The notes under the pieces: model-generated
Database searches by the model: none
The model's input: the letters and a program-made list of their open reading frames with translations, nothing else
What the model was told of the DNA's origin: nothing
Assembly: GCA_947642555.1 (NCBI GenBank)
Contig: CANRSX010000012.1
Span: forward strand, 1 to 64,000
Origin: an uncultured Roseburia sp.
GTDB taxonomy: Bacteria > Bacillota > Clostridia > Lachnospirales > Lachnospiraceae
Reading direction: 5' to 3'
Length of the DNA stretch: 64,000 bases
Translations under genes and position numbers: made by a program
In this document: positions 26,891 through 35,563 of the stretch, in pieces
Layout of the letters: each line of letters begins with the position of its first letter
How positions within the stretch are numbered: position 1 is the first letter of the stretch

Positions 26891-26978
26891 ATTCCGCAAT
26901 ACTCCTCTCTATATATCCCCCATTGTCAAAGCAGGACGTCTTCTGTTATCCCCCTCATCCATGCCATGATCCGGTCTG

Positions 26979-27683
26979 TCATGTGTCTGGAAAGCAGATC
27001 TGAAAGATCGCGGCAGGATCCGTCGTATTTCCGTCCTCCGTACCCGTCACCGCCTGGGTCAGATATCCGTAAAAATTTATCTGCCCCTTCGCACCGGTTC
27101 CGGTATCAGAGGCGGATCCGATCACGATCTCCTGATCCTGAAGGATATTGATACGGCCCTGCTCTGTCTGATCATTCACCACACCTTTTCTGTAAAAATA
27201 TACCTGCCCTCCGTGGGGTCCTCTCGCCATCTCTTTTTCCTCTGTCAGGAGCAGGGTCCAGTTCTCCTCATCCATCCGCCAGTCCATATTTTCATTCTCC
27301 GCCGTCTGATCCACGACCTCCACATACAGGTATGCCGGAAGCTCTGTTTTTCCCGAAATCTCAATAACCGGATCCTTCGGAATCCGGATGCCGGGCACTG
27401 CAGCGTATGTCTGTCCCGTCACGGTTTTCGCATCCGGCAGTATCTCATATGCGCCGGAAGGAATCTCATTTCCGGACGCATCCCGCACCATAACCGGCGT
27501 CGCCTCATGCTCGGTCAGCGTAAAACTCCCTCCTGCCGCCAGCAGTCTTCCGCCGCCGGATGCGATAAATGTATTTTCCACTCTCCCGGCCGATTCCGCA
27601 AGATAAGAGAGACTTCCTGCGACAGATGTCATGCAGACTGCTGCCAGGGCTGTCAGTGCCAGTATTTTTTTCCTTCTGTCCAT
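26979..27683 (-). CDS. SipW-dependent surface protein, no. 2
   Basis: A 234-aa protein with a leader MDRRKKILALTALAAVCMTS, then VAGSLSYLAESAGRVENTF, which matches the SipW class although Ser replaces Ala before the Tyr. The mature part begins Gly-rich, then has a beta-rich domain (PGIRIPKDPVIEISGKTE, then LPAYLYVEVVD). The same KDP-x(n)-AYLYVEVVD pattern is seen in protein no. 1 (PKDPQLFLDL, VFVKIID), so both may belong to one family. ATG 27683 has AGGAGG six bases upstream; a longer frame upstream lies in the SipW 3' end and is unlikely. Confidence 0.87.
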   Translation of the reverse strand: MDRRKKILALTALAAVCMTSVAGSLSYLAESAGRVENTFIASGGGRLLAAGGSFTLTEHEATPVMVRDASGNEIPSGAYEILPDAKTVTGQTYAAVPGIRIPKDPVIEISGKTELPAYLYVEVVDQTAENENMDWRMDEENWTLLLTEEKEMARGPHGGQVYFYRKGVVNDQTEQGRINILQDQEIVIGSASDTGTGAKGQINFYGYLTQAVTGTEDGNTTDPAAIFQICFPDT

Positions 27684-27694
27684 TCCGTTCCTCC

Positions 27695-28297
27695 TCACAC
27701 CTGTTCTCCCGTTCTGGCTGTATCCGCCCTTTCGTCGCACCGCTTCTTACGCTCCGCCGCCTTTTTTTCCGAATCAGGCTTTATGAGCTCCGGCAGAAGA
27801 AAGAGGAGCACCAGCGCAAAAAAGACGGCAATTCCGGCATAGCGCCCCGACGCGCCTGTCAGATATGCCGAAAGATATCCCAGCTTTGGAAGGGAAAATC
27901 GCACAACGCCCACCACATTTTCATAAAGCACCGGAGCCGCATCCCTGCTGTCATTGGCATCTCCCTTTGTGTAAAAGCAGCGATTTTCCCGATCCACCTC
28001 CGCCACACGGTGGGTGACCACCGTCAGATTTTTATCCGCGGTAAATGTAATCACGTCTCCTGTTCCGATCTTCTCCGGATCTGTCTCCTTTACATAGACC
28101 AGATCGCCGACCCCGTACTCCGGCGTCATGGACGCGGACAGAACCGCATACGGCGTAAACCCGAAAAGCCTGACCCCCGCCAGCGCCACCGCCAAAAATG
28201 CGATGCAGCCGACGAACAGCCAGGTAATGCCATTCCATATGTTCCGCAAACTCCCCGTCCGCTTTTTCCTTTGCCCTCTTCCTGTTTCCTTCCTCAT
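27695..28297 (-). CDS. sipW: Type I signal peptidase, SipW (ER/archaeal) type
   Basis: A 200-aa membrane peptidase. The order is an N-terminal helix (NGITWLFVGCIAFLAVALAG), catalytic Ser in AVLSASMTPEYGVGD, box with His in VVTHRV (His replaces the bacterial Lys, hallmark of the ER/SipW class), a GDAND motif (YTKGDANDSRD), and a C-terminal helix (IAVFFALVLLFLLPEL). It cleaves the leaders of the co-encoded TasA-like proteins. ATG 28297 is chosen; a longer open frame runs upstream through the hairpin at 28388-28435 but lacks codon-like character. It stops 11 bp before the next gene. Confidence 0.93.
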   Translation of the reverse strand: MRKETGRGQRKKRTGSLRNIWNGITWLFVGCIAFLAVALAGVRLFGFTPYAVLSASMTPEYGVGDLVYVKETDPEKIGTGDVITFTADKNLTVVTHRVAEVDRENRCFYTKGDANDSRDAAPVLYENVVGVVRFSLPKLGYLSAYLTGASGRYAGIAVFFALVLLFLLPELIKPDSEKKAAERKKRCDERADTARTGEQV

Positions 28298-28387
28298 GCT
28301 GCAGCATCCCTCCATTTCGTGCCAGACCGGTGTCCTTCCACTTTCCCGGCGTTTCTGCCCCGCAGGCTTCCTTTTTCCTGCCCGTAA

Positions 28388-28435
28388 CAGGGTACCGATC
28401 AGAATCCGCTGCCGCGGGTGCTGATCGGTACCCTG
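28388..28435 (-). promoter_or_regulatory. 15-bp perfect hairpin between first fibre gene and sipW
   Basis: Arms 28388-28402 and 28421-28435 are exact complements with an 18-base loop, and no T-run follows. It probably sets a high ratio of the first subunit to the rest of the operon. Confidence 0.8.
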
Positions 28436-28466
28436 TCTCCCGTAAGAGACAGAGTATCTTCTCCTC

Positions 28467-29186
28467 TTATGGCTCCGTCGGCGCCGGTGCGGGTACCGCA
28501 TCCGGGAAGCACGCCTCAAATGCCTCTTTCGCATTTTCAAATCCGCCTGCCTGGCATACATACGCCTCAAACTTCAGCTCGCCGAGCTGCATTCCCGGGG
28601 TTGTTTCATCCACATCCACAGGATTCTGGCTGACCGTAACCATATCGTTTTTTAAAACAGAGCGGCCCGTAAATTCCACCGTCGGTTTGCCCTTTTTGTC
28701 TCCGATATGACTGTCTGGTCCGATGGTATAGATCCCCTCCAGCCCCTCTACCGGTTTCACCCACGTTTCCAGCCCATATGTAAGATTTCCCTGTGTGGTG
28801 TCAATGATTTTCACAAATACCCAGGCATCCGCTTTTGCCGCAAGATCCAGAAACAGCTGCGGATCCTTCGGCAGCTCCATCCCCGGCACAACCTGATCAT
28901 AGATATTGTCAAGGGCATAATTCTCCTCGTTCAGATAGTAGGTCGACGTACCGGGATCATAGCCGCAGGTATGCTCCACCAGATAAAACCCGTCCTGCAC
29001 CCCGTCGATCGGAGCCTTCAGTGTCGAATCCGGCTCAATCAGCCCCGCCATGCTGAATGTGTTGACCACTCCGTTTCCGTCCTTCTCGCTCTGCCTTGCC
29101 GTCAGATATGCCAGCGTTCCGGTTGTCCCGATTCCTCCGACCAGTGTAAGCGCCAGTGCTGCCAGCGCTGCTTTCTTTTTGTTCAT
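28467..29186 (-). CDS. SipW-dependent surface protein (probable major fibre subunit), no. 1
   Basis: A 239-aa protein, first gene of the operon, with leader MNKKKAALAALALTLVGGIG, then TTGTLAYLTARQSEKDGNGVVNTFSMAGL. The mature domain has IYDQVVPGMELPKDPQLFLDLA and ends Pro-rich. A strong RBS (AGGAGGAACGGAGT) and the hairpin after the gene fit high expression. It may be the most abundant extracellular subunit. Confidence 0.88.
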   Translation of the reverse strand: MNKKKAALAALALTLVGGIGTTGTLAYLTARQSEKDGNGVVNTFSMAGLIEPDSTLKAPIDGVQDGFYLVEHTCGYDPGTSTYYLNEENYALDNIYDQVVPGMELPKDPQLFLDLAAKADAWVFVKIIDTTQGNLTYGLETWVKPVEGLEGIYTIGPDSHIGDKKGKPTVEFTGRSVLKNDMVTVSQNPVDVDETTPGMQLGELKFEAYVCQAGGFENAKEAFEACFPDAVPAPAPTEP

Positions 29187-29261
29187 ACTCCGTTCCTCCT
29201 GCTTTTCTTTTTCCGAAACAGTGTTCTGCCAGCCGCATCCTCTGTTCCGTTTGATAAATCT

Positions 29262-29323
29262 ATTTTATCAGCAGATTTATGATAAAAAGTCAGTTTATTT
29301 AAGAACAAAATACGGATTTTTAG
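29262..29323 (-). promoter_or_regulatory. Promoter and conserved upstream element of the SipW operon
   Basis: A -10 box TAAAAT (29267-29262) is preceded by an AT-rich region and an upstream block CTAAAAATCCGTATTTTGTT from 29323. The block and the distance to the -10 match the element at 20392-20454 before the sugar-ABC operon, without gaps over the 39 bases nearest the -10. This is evidence for a shared activator. Confidence 0.7.
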
Positions 29324-29344
29324 TCACTTTGTACTGCAAAATCT

Positions 29345-29380
29345 AAAAAAAGACACCTGAACCCATATGGCTCAGATGTC
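29345..29380 (-). terminator. Intrinsic terminator of the AAA-ATPase gene
   Basis: On the minus strand GACATCTGAGCC-ATAT-GGGTTCAGGTGTC forms a stem and is followed by seven T (29351-29345). It lies 12 bp after the stop codon at 29392. Confidence 0.92.
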
Positions 29381-29391
29381 CTTTCCTATTC

Positions 29392-31107
29392 TCATTTATT
29401 TGCCGGATGCGTCTTCCCCGCGGTCTCCCCCCGCACCTCGCAGTCCTTCCGGTAAAACGCGATCCCGTAGCAGTCCGTCCTCCGGTAACCCTCCGTCCGC
29501 AGCTCCTCCCGGTAGCGCTTCTCCTCGATCTGCCGCAGAGCCCGCTCTGCGTCCTCCTCAAGATCGTCAATTGTCGCAGACACCTTTACCTCCAGGATGA
29601 AGGATCTCCCCCGCAGAGACGGGCTTTTTACCATGATGTCCGAGCGCCCGTTTCCGCTCTCGCGGTTGGACTTTACGATATAGTCCTCGCTCTGGCTTAA
29701 GATCCCGGTCAGGAACCCGTGATAAAAATTCTCGGCGCTGTCGTAAAAGCTGATCGTCCCGAAGAGCTGGCCGCTTAAGATCTCCGTCATCTTCTCCGCG
29801 TCCCCCTCCTCCATCGCGCGGTACAGATCACGGAAGTCCTGCTTCTTTATCCGGTTTTTAAACCAGTTTAAAATTGTGTTCTGGTAGATCGTCTTTACTT
29901 CGGTGTTCGGAATCCGCGCCCGTATCCAGACCGAGGACTCCTTATAATAGTCGCTCTCCTTCGTCAGATACCCGGTAAAATAGAGAAAGTTCCACAGGTT
30001 CTCCCCGCTGCCGTGCATATCCTCGTAGGTGATCTCCTCGTGCAGCTGAATATCCAGCGTCTTTTTCTGAAGCAGACCCTCGATCTGCTCCTTCGTCTCC
30101 CGGGCCGCCCGGGCGATCAGATCCTTTATGATGTCGTTGGAGCTGGTGTTGATCCAGTAGGGGCGGGGAAATGCCTCCGCATCCGTATACAGGTCGTAGA
30201 GAAACTTGATCACACTCCAGGGATTATAGACTTCCGTAACACCGAATGTGTATCCGTCATACCACTCCTTCATTGTTTCAAAGCGGTGCTCCACCCCGTA
30301 ATCTTTCATCGCATTCAGCACTTCCGGCTCAGTGAATCCGAAATGTTCACTGTATTTTTTATCCAGTACAGACACAATGTTCAGATGATTCAGTCCGTTA
30401 AAAATACTTTCCCTTGAGATCCGCAGACACCCGGTAATGACCGCAAACTGCAGGCAGTCGTTCGTCTTTAACCCGGCCTCGAACAGCGCGTGGATAAAAT
30501 CGACCATCTCCCCGTAAAATCCGCGGAAATACGCGTTTTCCAGCGGAACATCGTACTCGTCGATCAGGATGACGGTCTTCTGCCCCGTCACCTCATAAAA
30601 GCACCGGCTTAAAAATTTCAGCGCACCGGTATACGCGTCACCGTCCGCCTTACCCTCCATGATCCGCCGGTACAGCTCCCGGTCCGTTTCGCTTAAGCGG
30701 CCGCTCTCCAGCAGTCCTTTATGCCGGACGAATTCGTCCGCGATCTCTCCCCGGAGCTTGTAAAACGCCGAGTCCGCCGTCCCCTGCTTTGCGGATTTTA
30801 AGGTCAGGTTGATCACCGGATAGCGCCCCATCTGCCCGGTATACTCCTCTCCCTGCGCCATGATCTTCATTCCCTCAAAGAGCGCACGGTTGTGTGCGTT
30901 CACCGCCGCGTCCCCGGTATCCTCAAAAAAGTACCGGAGCATGCTTAGGTTTAAGGTTTTTCCAAACCGCCTGGGACGGGTGAACAGGTTGACCTTTCCC
31001 TTCAGATCCAAAAGCTCTTTGATAAAAAGCGTCTTGTCCACATAATAGTAGTCATTTGTAATCAAATCCTCAAAATTTTCCACGCCGATCGGCAGCGCCT
31101 TTTTCAT
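29392..31107 (-). CDS. AAA-ATPase-like protein with C-terminal PD-(D/E)XK nuclease-like domain
   Basis: A 571-aa protein, intact relative of the broken gene at 2762-4475. The N-terminal part has [21 protein letters not shown]-loop [14 protein letters not shown] and Walker [17 protein letters not shown]. The C-terminal part has [22 protein letters not shown] (Asp and Glu-x-Lys of the nuclease core). ATG 31107 has GGAGG eight bases upstream; GTG 31116 is an alternative. Family members occur in many copies in gut Firmicutes and Bacteroidetes; the role is unknown and may involve DNA. It has its own promoter and terminator. Confidence 0.9.
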   Translation of the reverse strand: MKKALPIGVENFEDLITNDYYYVDKTLFIKELLDLKGKVNLFTRPRRFGKTLNLSMLRYFFEDTGDAAVNAHNRALFEGMKIMAQGEEYTGQMGRYPVINLTLKSAKQGTADSAFYKLRGEIADEFVRHKGLLESGRLSETDRELYRRIMEGKADGDAYTGALKFLSRCFYEVTGQKTVILIDEYDVPLENAYFRGFYGEMVDFIHALFEAGLKTNDCLQFAVITGCLRISRESIFNGLNHLNIVSVLDKKYSEHFGFTEPEVLNAMKDYGVEHRFETMKEWYDGYTFGVTEVYNPWSVIKFLYDLYTDAEAFPRPYWINTSSNDIIKDLIARAARETKEQIEGLLQKKTLDIQLHEEITYEDMHGSGENLWNFLYFTGYLTKESDYYKESSVWIRARIPNTEVKTIYQNTILNWFKNRIKKQDFRDLYRAMEEGDAEKMTEILSGQLFGTISFYDSAENFYHGFLTGILSQSEDYIVKSNRESGNGRSDIMVKSPSLRGRSFILEVKVSATIDDLEEDAERALRQIEEKRYREELRTEGYRRTDCYGIAFYRKDCEVRGETAGKTHPANK

Positions 31108-31129
31108 CACAGTCACCTCCGGTCCTTAT

Positions 31130-31163
31130 TGAAAAGTTATCGTTCAGCCCGCGCCATTCGCAA
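31130..31163. repeat. 34-bp exact repeat shared with the element at 3209-3242
   Basis: The 34 bases from TGAAAAGTTATCGTTCAGCC to CATTCGCAA recur without mismatch at 3209-3242. Here they form the leader between the hairpin of the promoter cassette and the AAA-ATPase RBS. Confidence 0.95.
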
Positions 31164-31166
31164 AAA

Positions 31167-31207
31167 AAGCTTACCGAAATGCCGCCATGCAGCCTTCGAT
31201 AAGCTTT
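31167..31207 (-). terminator. Promoter-proximal hairpin with T-run (attenuator-like), copy 2
   Basis: Minus-strand stem AAGCTTATCGAA...TTCGGTAAGCTT followed by TTTTT and GCG. It is directly downstream of the promoter at 31208-31236, so most transcripts from that promoter might stop after about 40 bases. Confidence 0.65.
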
Positions 31208-31236
31208 ATTATACGTGATCCGGTGTGGTTTCACAA
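31208..31236 (-). promoter_or_regulatory. Sigma-A promoter, copy 2 of the cassette
   Basis: Minus-strand TTGTGA (31236-31231), 17-bp spacer, TATAAT (31213-31208). Promoter, spacing and following hairpin match those at 8334-8402. The TTGTGA also supplies the TGA that ends the DUF4143 pseudogene frame. Confidence 0.85.
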
Positions 31237-31742
31237 GCGGGGATGTTTTGTTCTGGCAATTATTTTTTTAGGATACGCATCCCGTATGCTCAAAAGAGGG
31301 GTAGTCTCCCGTTTAAACGTTTCCTCTTCGGTAATATTATTACTGACCTGAACATATTTTTTTCACTTCCACACTACGCCACAAAGTCAATTTCTTTTTG
31401 ATACAGTTTTCCCACATAGACATCAAAGCCCCTTCGGAGAAGTTCTATGCAGACAATATTTTCATATATCCGTCCATAGTCCATATTCCTGCGGTCAAGA
31501 ACCGCATAGCGGATGCCTGTGTCGCACAGATAAAATTTATCCAGAGATTCCAAATACTTCTTTCCCCTGATATCATATCTCTTAATGTCATAAAAGACAA
31601 AGGCATTACACAGATATTTAATATATTTGCCAATTGTCATATGGTTGGTAATCATTTTGTTTTCGGTCAAAATATTGCTTACCCTATTGGGGGAAGTCAG
31701 ATTGCTTACATTATCCATCCTCCCCGTAATTGACACAGGCAT
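31237..31742 (-). pseudogene. C-terminal fragment of a DUF4143-domain AAA ATPase
   Basis: The frame from 31742 reads [18 protein letters not shown], then [20 protein letters not shown] and [20 protein letters not shown], which is the DUF4143 end of ATPases that usually begin with an AAA domain; that domain is missing. A TAG follows EIDFVA (31374). Beyond it the family sequence resumes in another frame ([20 protein letters not shown], then [12 protein letters not shown]), because seven A replace six. It is thus a decayed remnant, cut at the 3' end by the promoter cassette. Confidence 0.8.
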
Positions 31743-31811
31743 ACACCGCCTTCGGCTTCTCTGCCGTCATCTGCCAGAATGGATATTTTATAATTCCAGG
31801 GGTGTTATGTT
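31720..31811 (-). pseudogene. Sirtuin C-terminal fragment, copy A
   Basis: The minus strand encodes [20 protein letters not shown], then VYACVNYGE. This matches the C-terminal end of bacterial SIR2 (SirTM-like) deacylases as I recall them. It is joined directly to the DUF4143 remnant. A related fragment lies at 33346-33504. Confidence 0.6.
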
Positions 31812-31829
31812 CTTTGCGCACCAGATTTT

Positions 31830-33216
31830 TTATATTACTTTCCACCAGCCATTCTTTTTGGAACCCATACGTTCAATTACCCCGTTTTTACGTAGAAATG
31901 AAATATTGTTTTCTATTGCCGTTTTTCCAATTCCAATCAGTATAGACAACCGTTCCTGAGTAATATTAGGATTGTTTCTCATTTCTTCTATGATTCTCTG
32001 ACGAGTTGGGTTCAATTTAACTACAGAATCTGTCGTTTTATTCCCCACTTTATTCCCCATATCAGAGGATAAAAAATGAAAAGGAATTGTTACTACTATG
32101 GAGTTTTCTCTGAACTCAAAAGCCTCCTTACCATACATAGCTGTTATTTTCGGAACACCCCGCCCGGAGCGCTCACTGATATGCAACTGTAAAAAAATAT
32201 CTGACAATTTCCGATTTACCGGAACAGATTCTCCTAAGTAAAATCCCTGTAATGTCTGCTTCGGTGCCAATGTACCCCTGGAAAGTATTTCCATACGATC
32301 ACTATAAATTGTAATCATAGGAGCATTACCGTCAATCCACAGGTTGTGAACAACCGCATTAATTACAGACTCGCGAAATGCATCCGGATCAAATAAGGGC
32401 ACTTCTTTGCGTTCCACTACCCGATTGCTCTCATCTGCCTGCATAATATTTAGCACATCGCCAAATTCCAATATTTTATCTAATGACAGCAGAAGACAGT
32501 TATTACCAAATTCCCGAACTGCATATAATGCAGAAGTTTTATCCACTCCTTTAAAAATAGATATTCGGATTGGTATCTGACTGTCGTCCGACAAAAGCTG
32601 AGCAAGCAGATTATATTTCCCCTCTTTCGTTAAAAATCCCAGGTTCTTTTTAAACGTATTCTTCTTTAGTGCAATGCCTTTGTCCTCATAATATAGAAAA
32701 AGTTTTCTGAAGGTCAATTCCTGATCGTATGCTTCCATATTCTCCATTGTCGGGAATCCATTTCTAAGAATATTAAACAACCGAGCTTCCCTTTCCGGAT
32801 ACTTGTTCAAATTCACTTTGCTCGAACCTATACGAAAATAGCGATTTCCACCATAAGCTGTCGGTATCTGAACTGCTGCCGGAATTACAAGCACTACGAT
32901 TCGTTTGCGGCTTACCATAGTCTCATGGAAACTAAAAGCAATATCCGGCGTAATCTGGCGAGCCAGATAATGCTCTAAAGGTTCGTTTTTTACATCCTGA
33001 TGATAGTCAAACTTTGTTCCGACAATTTCATGTGTGTCATTATTTACACCCCATATCAGATACGCCTGCTCTTTTCCCAACATTGCCGCTGTATTAGAGA
33101 GAGGAAATATATTCTCCCAGACCATTAGGGTCGTACCAGTTTTCTTTAAATTCAAACCACTCTTCTTCGGATGTATAGGATATCAGTTCTTTTATTATCT
33201 GCACAAAATAATTCAT
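31830..33216 (-). pseudogene. AlbA_2 (Schlafen-like) ATP-binding protein gene, frameshifted in a CT tract
   Basis: ATG 33216 has AGGAG nine bases upstream and opens MNYFVQIIKELISYTSEEEW, then FEFKENWYDPNGLGEYISSL, then TAA (33096-33094). In the next frame the protein continues SNTAAMLGKEQAYLIWGVNND, an AlbA_2 core, then RYFRIGSSKVNLNKYPE, a GHKL-type HATPase_c_4 segment (ESVINAVVHNLW) and a C-terminal winged helix (LSILIGIGKTAIENNISFL). The break falls in a CT repeat (33096-33103), where two more bases would restore the frame. The downstream 441-residue frame is otherwise intact. AT-rich composition differs from its neighbours. Phase variation is possible. Confidence 0.85.
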
Positions 33217-33251
33217 AGAAAATATCTCCTCATTCAAAATTTATTCCCCAC

Positions 33252-33290
33252 TTTATACCCCACCTGCTTATACATCAGGTGGGGTATAAA
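33252..33290 (-). promoter_or_regulatory. Strong hairpin in the AlbA_2 gene leader
   Basis: Arms 33252-33266 and 33276-33290 pair perfectly over 15 bases with a 9-base loop. It lies 35 bases upstream of the RBS. The downstream arm and next bases on the minus strand (GTGGGGTATAAAGTGGGGAA) resemble the repeat coding for GNKVGNK within the gene. Confidence 0.75.
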
Positions 33291-33345
33291 AGAAAAGCTA
33301 TTTTGAATGAAATACGAATAAAATATTTACTATCTTCCTGTTAGA

Positions 33346-33504
33346 TTAGTTGTAATAAGATTTCACCAATATCCCCATCTATGCATACGGATTGCTTCTC
33401 AATCTCCTTTGGGCAGACCGCCTCCCCATAATTGATACAGCCATACGTCGCTCTGGAGTTTTCCGCCGTCATCTGCCAGAACGGATATTTGATAATTCCG
33501 GGTC
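33346..33504 (-). pseudogene. Sirtuin C-terminal fragment, copy B
   Basis: The frame reads [20 protein letters not shown], then GCINYGEAVCPKEIEKQSVC, then IDGDIGEILLQLI and stop. It is the last about 50 residues of a SIR2-type deacylase; the catalytic part is missing. It follows the hydrolase stop by a few bases. Copy A at 31720-31811 shares the first about 30 residues. Confidence 0.65.
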
Positions 33505-33507
33505 TTT

Positions 33508-35535
33508 TTAATCCATCACCACGACCTTCACCCGGTCAAGATTTTTGCACTGCACAAAGATATCCTCCGCCGTCCCGGTACGGCTGCTCTGCACCTTTAT
33601 CACCGGATAGTAGACGCCGGGCGCATCGAAGACATGCGTCGATATCACGGATGCCCCGCCGTCCGCTGTTTGTTCCAGCGCTTCCGCAGATGACCAGTCG
33701 TTCGTCCGCTCATAATCCCAGGCAGCCCGGGTGACGCATCCGCCCCCCGCCGGCACCTCCACCGCCGCGGTAAAGGTGACCGGCTCGCCGGCCTTCACCG
33801 TCACGGCCTTCTCCCCGTTCACCGATGCATGCACCACCGGCTGTAATCCGCCGCGATCCCCGGCGTGCTTCGGCACCAGAATCTGTCCGTCCTCAAAGGT
33901 ATAATTCGTCGAGGGCGCCGGCGCAATCCCCTTCTCACACCAGGCCGCCACATCCAGAAGCGCCTGATGCAGCACCCCGAGATAATCGATCTGATGCTGC
34001 GGATCGTCCAGGTAACCCGCCCGGTCATCGTGAATACAGTTGTCGTTATAGTAGAGCCGGAAGCTTTCCTCCTCATCGATCCGCGGATTCTCCCGCACCC
34101 GTTCCCGGTACCAGTCCCCGTGCCACGGGCAGGCGCTCTCGTCCAGCAGACTGCACACCGCAATCATTTTCCCGTGAAAATCGCCCGTCGGGACACATCC
34201 CCCGCCGCCCATCGCAATGACAGGCGCCAGTAAAAACGGCAGCTGCGCCGGAATCGGATTTCCCGCCTCATCCCGGAACTGGTCGTAAACCCGGTACGTC
34301 TGATCCGGCACCTGATGGCGGTGGAAATTCTGCATCGCCAGGTAATCGCTGTTGTCAATCATGATCTGATCCCCCAGGGCGAGACCGGCGAGGGCGTCCC
34401 CGTGATTGTGCCCGTCAAAGGCGGAGCTCACCCGGATCACACCGTCCTCAATGGATTCGATCGGCGCCTCCTTTCCCGCAGCTTCCCCGCTCATCACGCG
34501 AAGACGGCAGTGGAACAGATAGGCATCCTTTGGCGGAAGCACACCCATCCGAATATCCGGCGTGTCCTGATTTCCCGTCATCGTGTTCTGCCAGCTGTTG
34601 TCTACGCTCGTAAATTCTTCCGTCGTCTCCGGCTTTTTCCGGGGAATCAGCTCCGACACCGTGGTGACAAACTGCACCCGCGCCTTCGCCTCGCTGCTGT
34701 CCGGATCCGCGCCCTCGTACCCTTCCTTTGTCCAAAAATCAGAAAAATAGGTGGGGAAAATCTGATAAATATTCGGCGCCAGCACCATCAGAGCCCCGTC
34801 TCCCATAAAGGGATGGCAGAACCAGGCCCGCTTCGGGAAGCCCATCTTCGTCGCCTCCAGAAGCGCCCGCCGCTGCTCTTCATCCAGCCCCTCGTAAATG
34901 TCGCCCGATCCGCCCGGCTCCATCGCGTCCACGACTTTTTTTAACCCTTCTTCTCCCAGCAGACGGACCGCCTTCATCCGCGGCGCAAAGACGTTCGGCG
35001 CAGCCATGGGATTTGCCAGCACATAGGGCACGGCCCCGTCCCAGACACCCTCCGTCATCTCCATGCAGCCTAAGGTCTTAAAGGAGCCGCCGCTGCCGCC
35101 GAACACGTAGCCGTAGGGCCGGTGGTCATAGCCATACACCCGCTTTGCCACCTCACGCGCATATGTAGCCGTCGCCGCGCTCGACCGGTACAGCCGCGTC
35201 CCGTCGTTTAAGATAAATCCGCCCTGGTTTGACACCACGTAATACGCGCCGTGCGTCAGGCAGAAGCTGATCTTATCGTCCTCCCCCGTCAGGTGCTCGC
35301 TCTCGTGCTCATCCTCCGGAGCCGGGGACAGATACTGGTAAAATCGGCCCTCATACGCCTCTTTTTTCGGGAAATACAGGCAGAACCGCATCTCCTGCCC
35401 CTCTTTTTCCGTCCCCCGGAATCCGCCGTGCACATAGTAGTGGGGAAGCGGGTTCTCCCGCCATTCCTCCACATCAATATACGGCTCTGCAAAATACGGG
35501 TCGCCGACCGGATCATATAATACTTTCTCTTCCAT
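33508..35535 (-). CDS. Large alpha/beta-hydrolase-like protein with PKD-like end
   Basis: A 675-aa protein without a clear signal peptide. The GGSGGS motif (YVFGGSGGSFKTLGCMEMTEG, Ser as likely nucleophile) suggests an esterase-type alpha/beta hydrolase, distantly like tannase/feruloyl esterases. A late His-containing block (NDNCIHDDRAGYLDDPQHQ) may hold the rest of the site. The C-terminus (VKAGEPVTFTAAVEVPAGGG, then VISTHVFDAPGVYYPVIKVQ) is a PKD-like beta-sandwich. ATG 35535 has AAGGAG. It lies 28 bp after the GPH symporter gene, so the imported compound is the likely substrate or product. The precise reaction is unknown. Confidence 0.65.
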   Translation of the reverse strand: MEEKVLYDPVGDPYFAEPYIDVEEWRENPLPHYYVHGGFRGTEKEGQEMRFCLYFPKKEAYEGRFYQYLSPAPEDEHESEHLTGEDDKISFCLTHGAYYVVSNQGGFILNDGTRLYRSSAATATYAREVAKRVYGYDHRPYGYVFGGSGGSFKTLGCMEMTEGVWDGAVPYVLANPMAAPNVFAPRMKAVRLLGEEGLKKVVDAMEPGGSGDIYEGLDEEQRRALLEATKMGFPKRAWFCHPFMGDGALMVLAPNIYQIFPTYFSDFWTKEGYEGADPDSSEAKARVQFVTTVSELIPRKKPETTEEFTSVDNSWQNTMTGNQDTPDIRMGVLPPKDAYLFHCRLRVMSGEAAGKEAPIESIEDGVIRVSSAFDGHNHGDALAGLALGDQIMIDNSDYLAMQNFHRHQVPDQTYRVYDQFRDEAGNPIPAQLPFLLAPVIAMGGGGCVPTGDFHGKMIAVCSLLDESACPWHGDWYRERVRENPRIDEEESFRLYYNDNCIHDDRAGYLDDPQHQIDYLGVLHQALLDVAAWCEKGIAPAPSTNYTFEDGQILVPKHAGDRGGLQPVVHASVNGEKAVTVKAGEPVTFTAAVEVPAGGGCVTRAAWDYERTNDWSSAEALEQTADGGASVISTHVFDAPGVYYPVIKVQSSRTGTAEDIFVQCKNLDRVKVVVMD

Positions 35536-35563
35536 AAATATCTCCTTTCCTTTCTCGTCAGCC

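Noticed and set aside
28298-28570. N-terminal extension of SipW
   Set aside because: Arg-rich, passes through a perfect hairpin and overlaps the first fibre gene; relatives begin near the first membrane helix.
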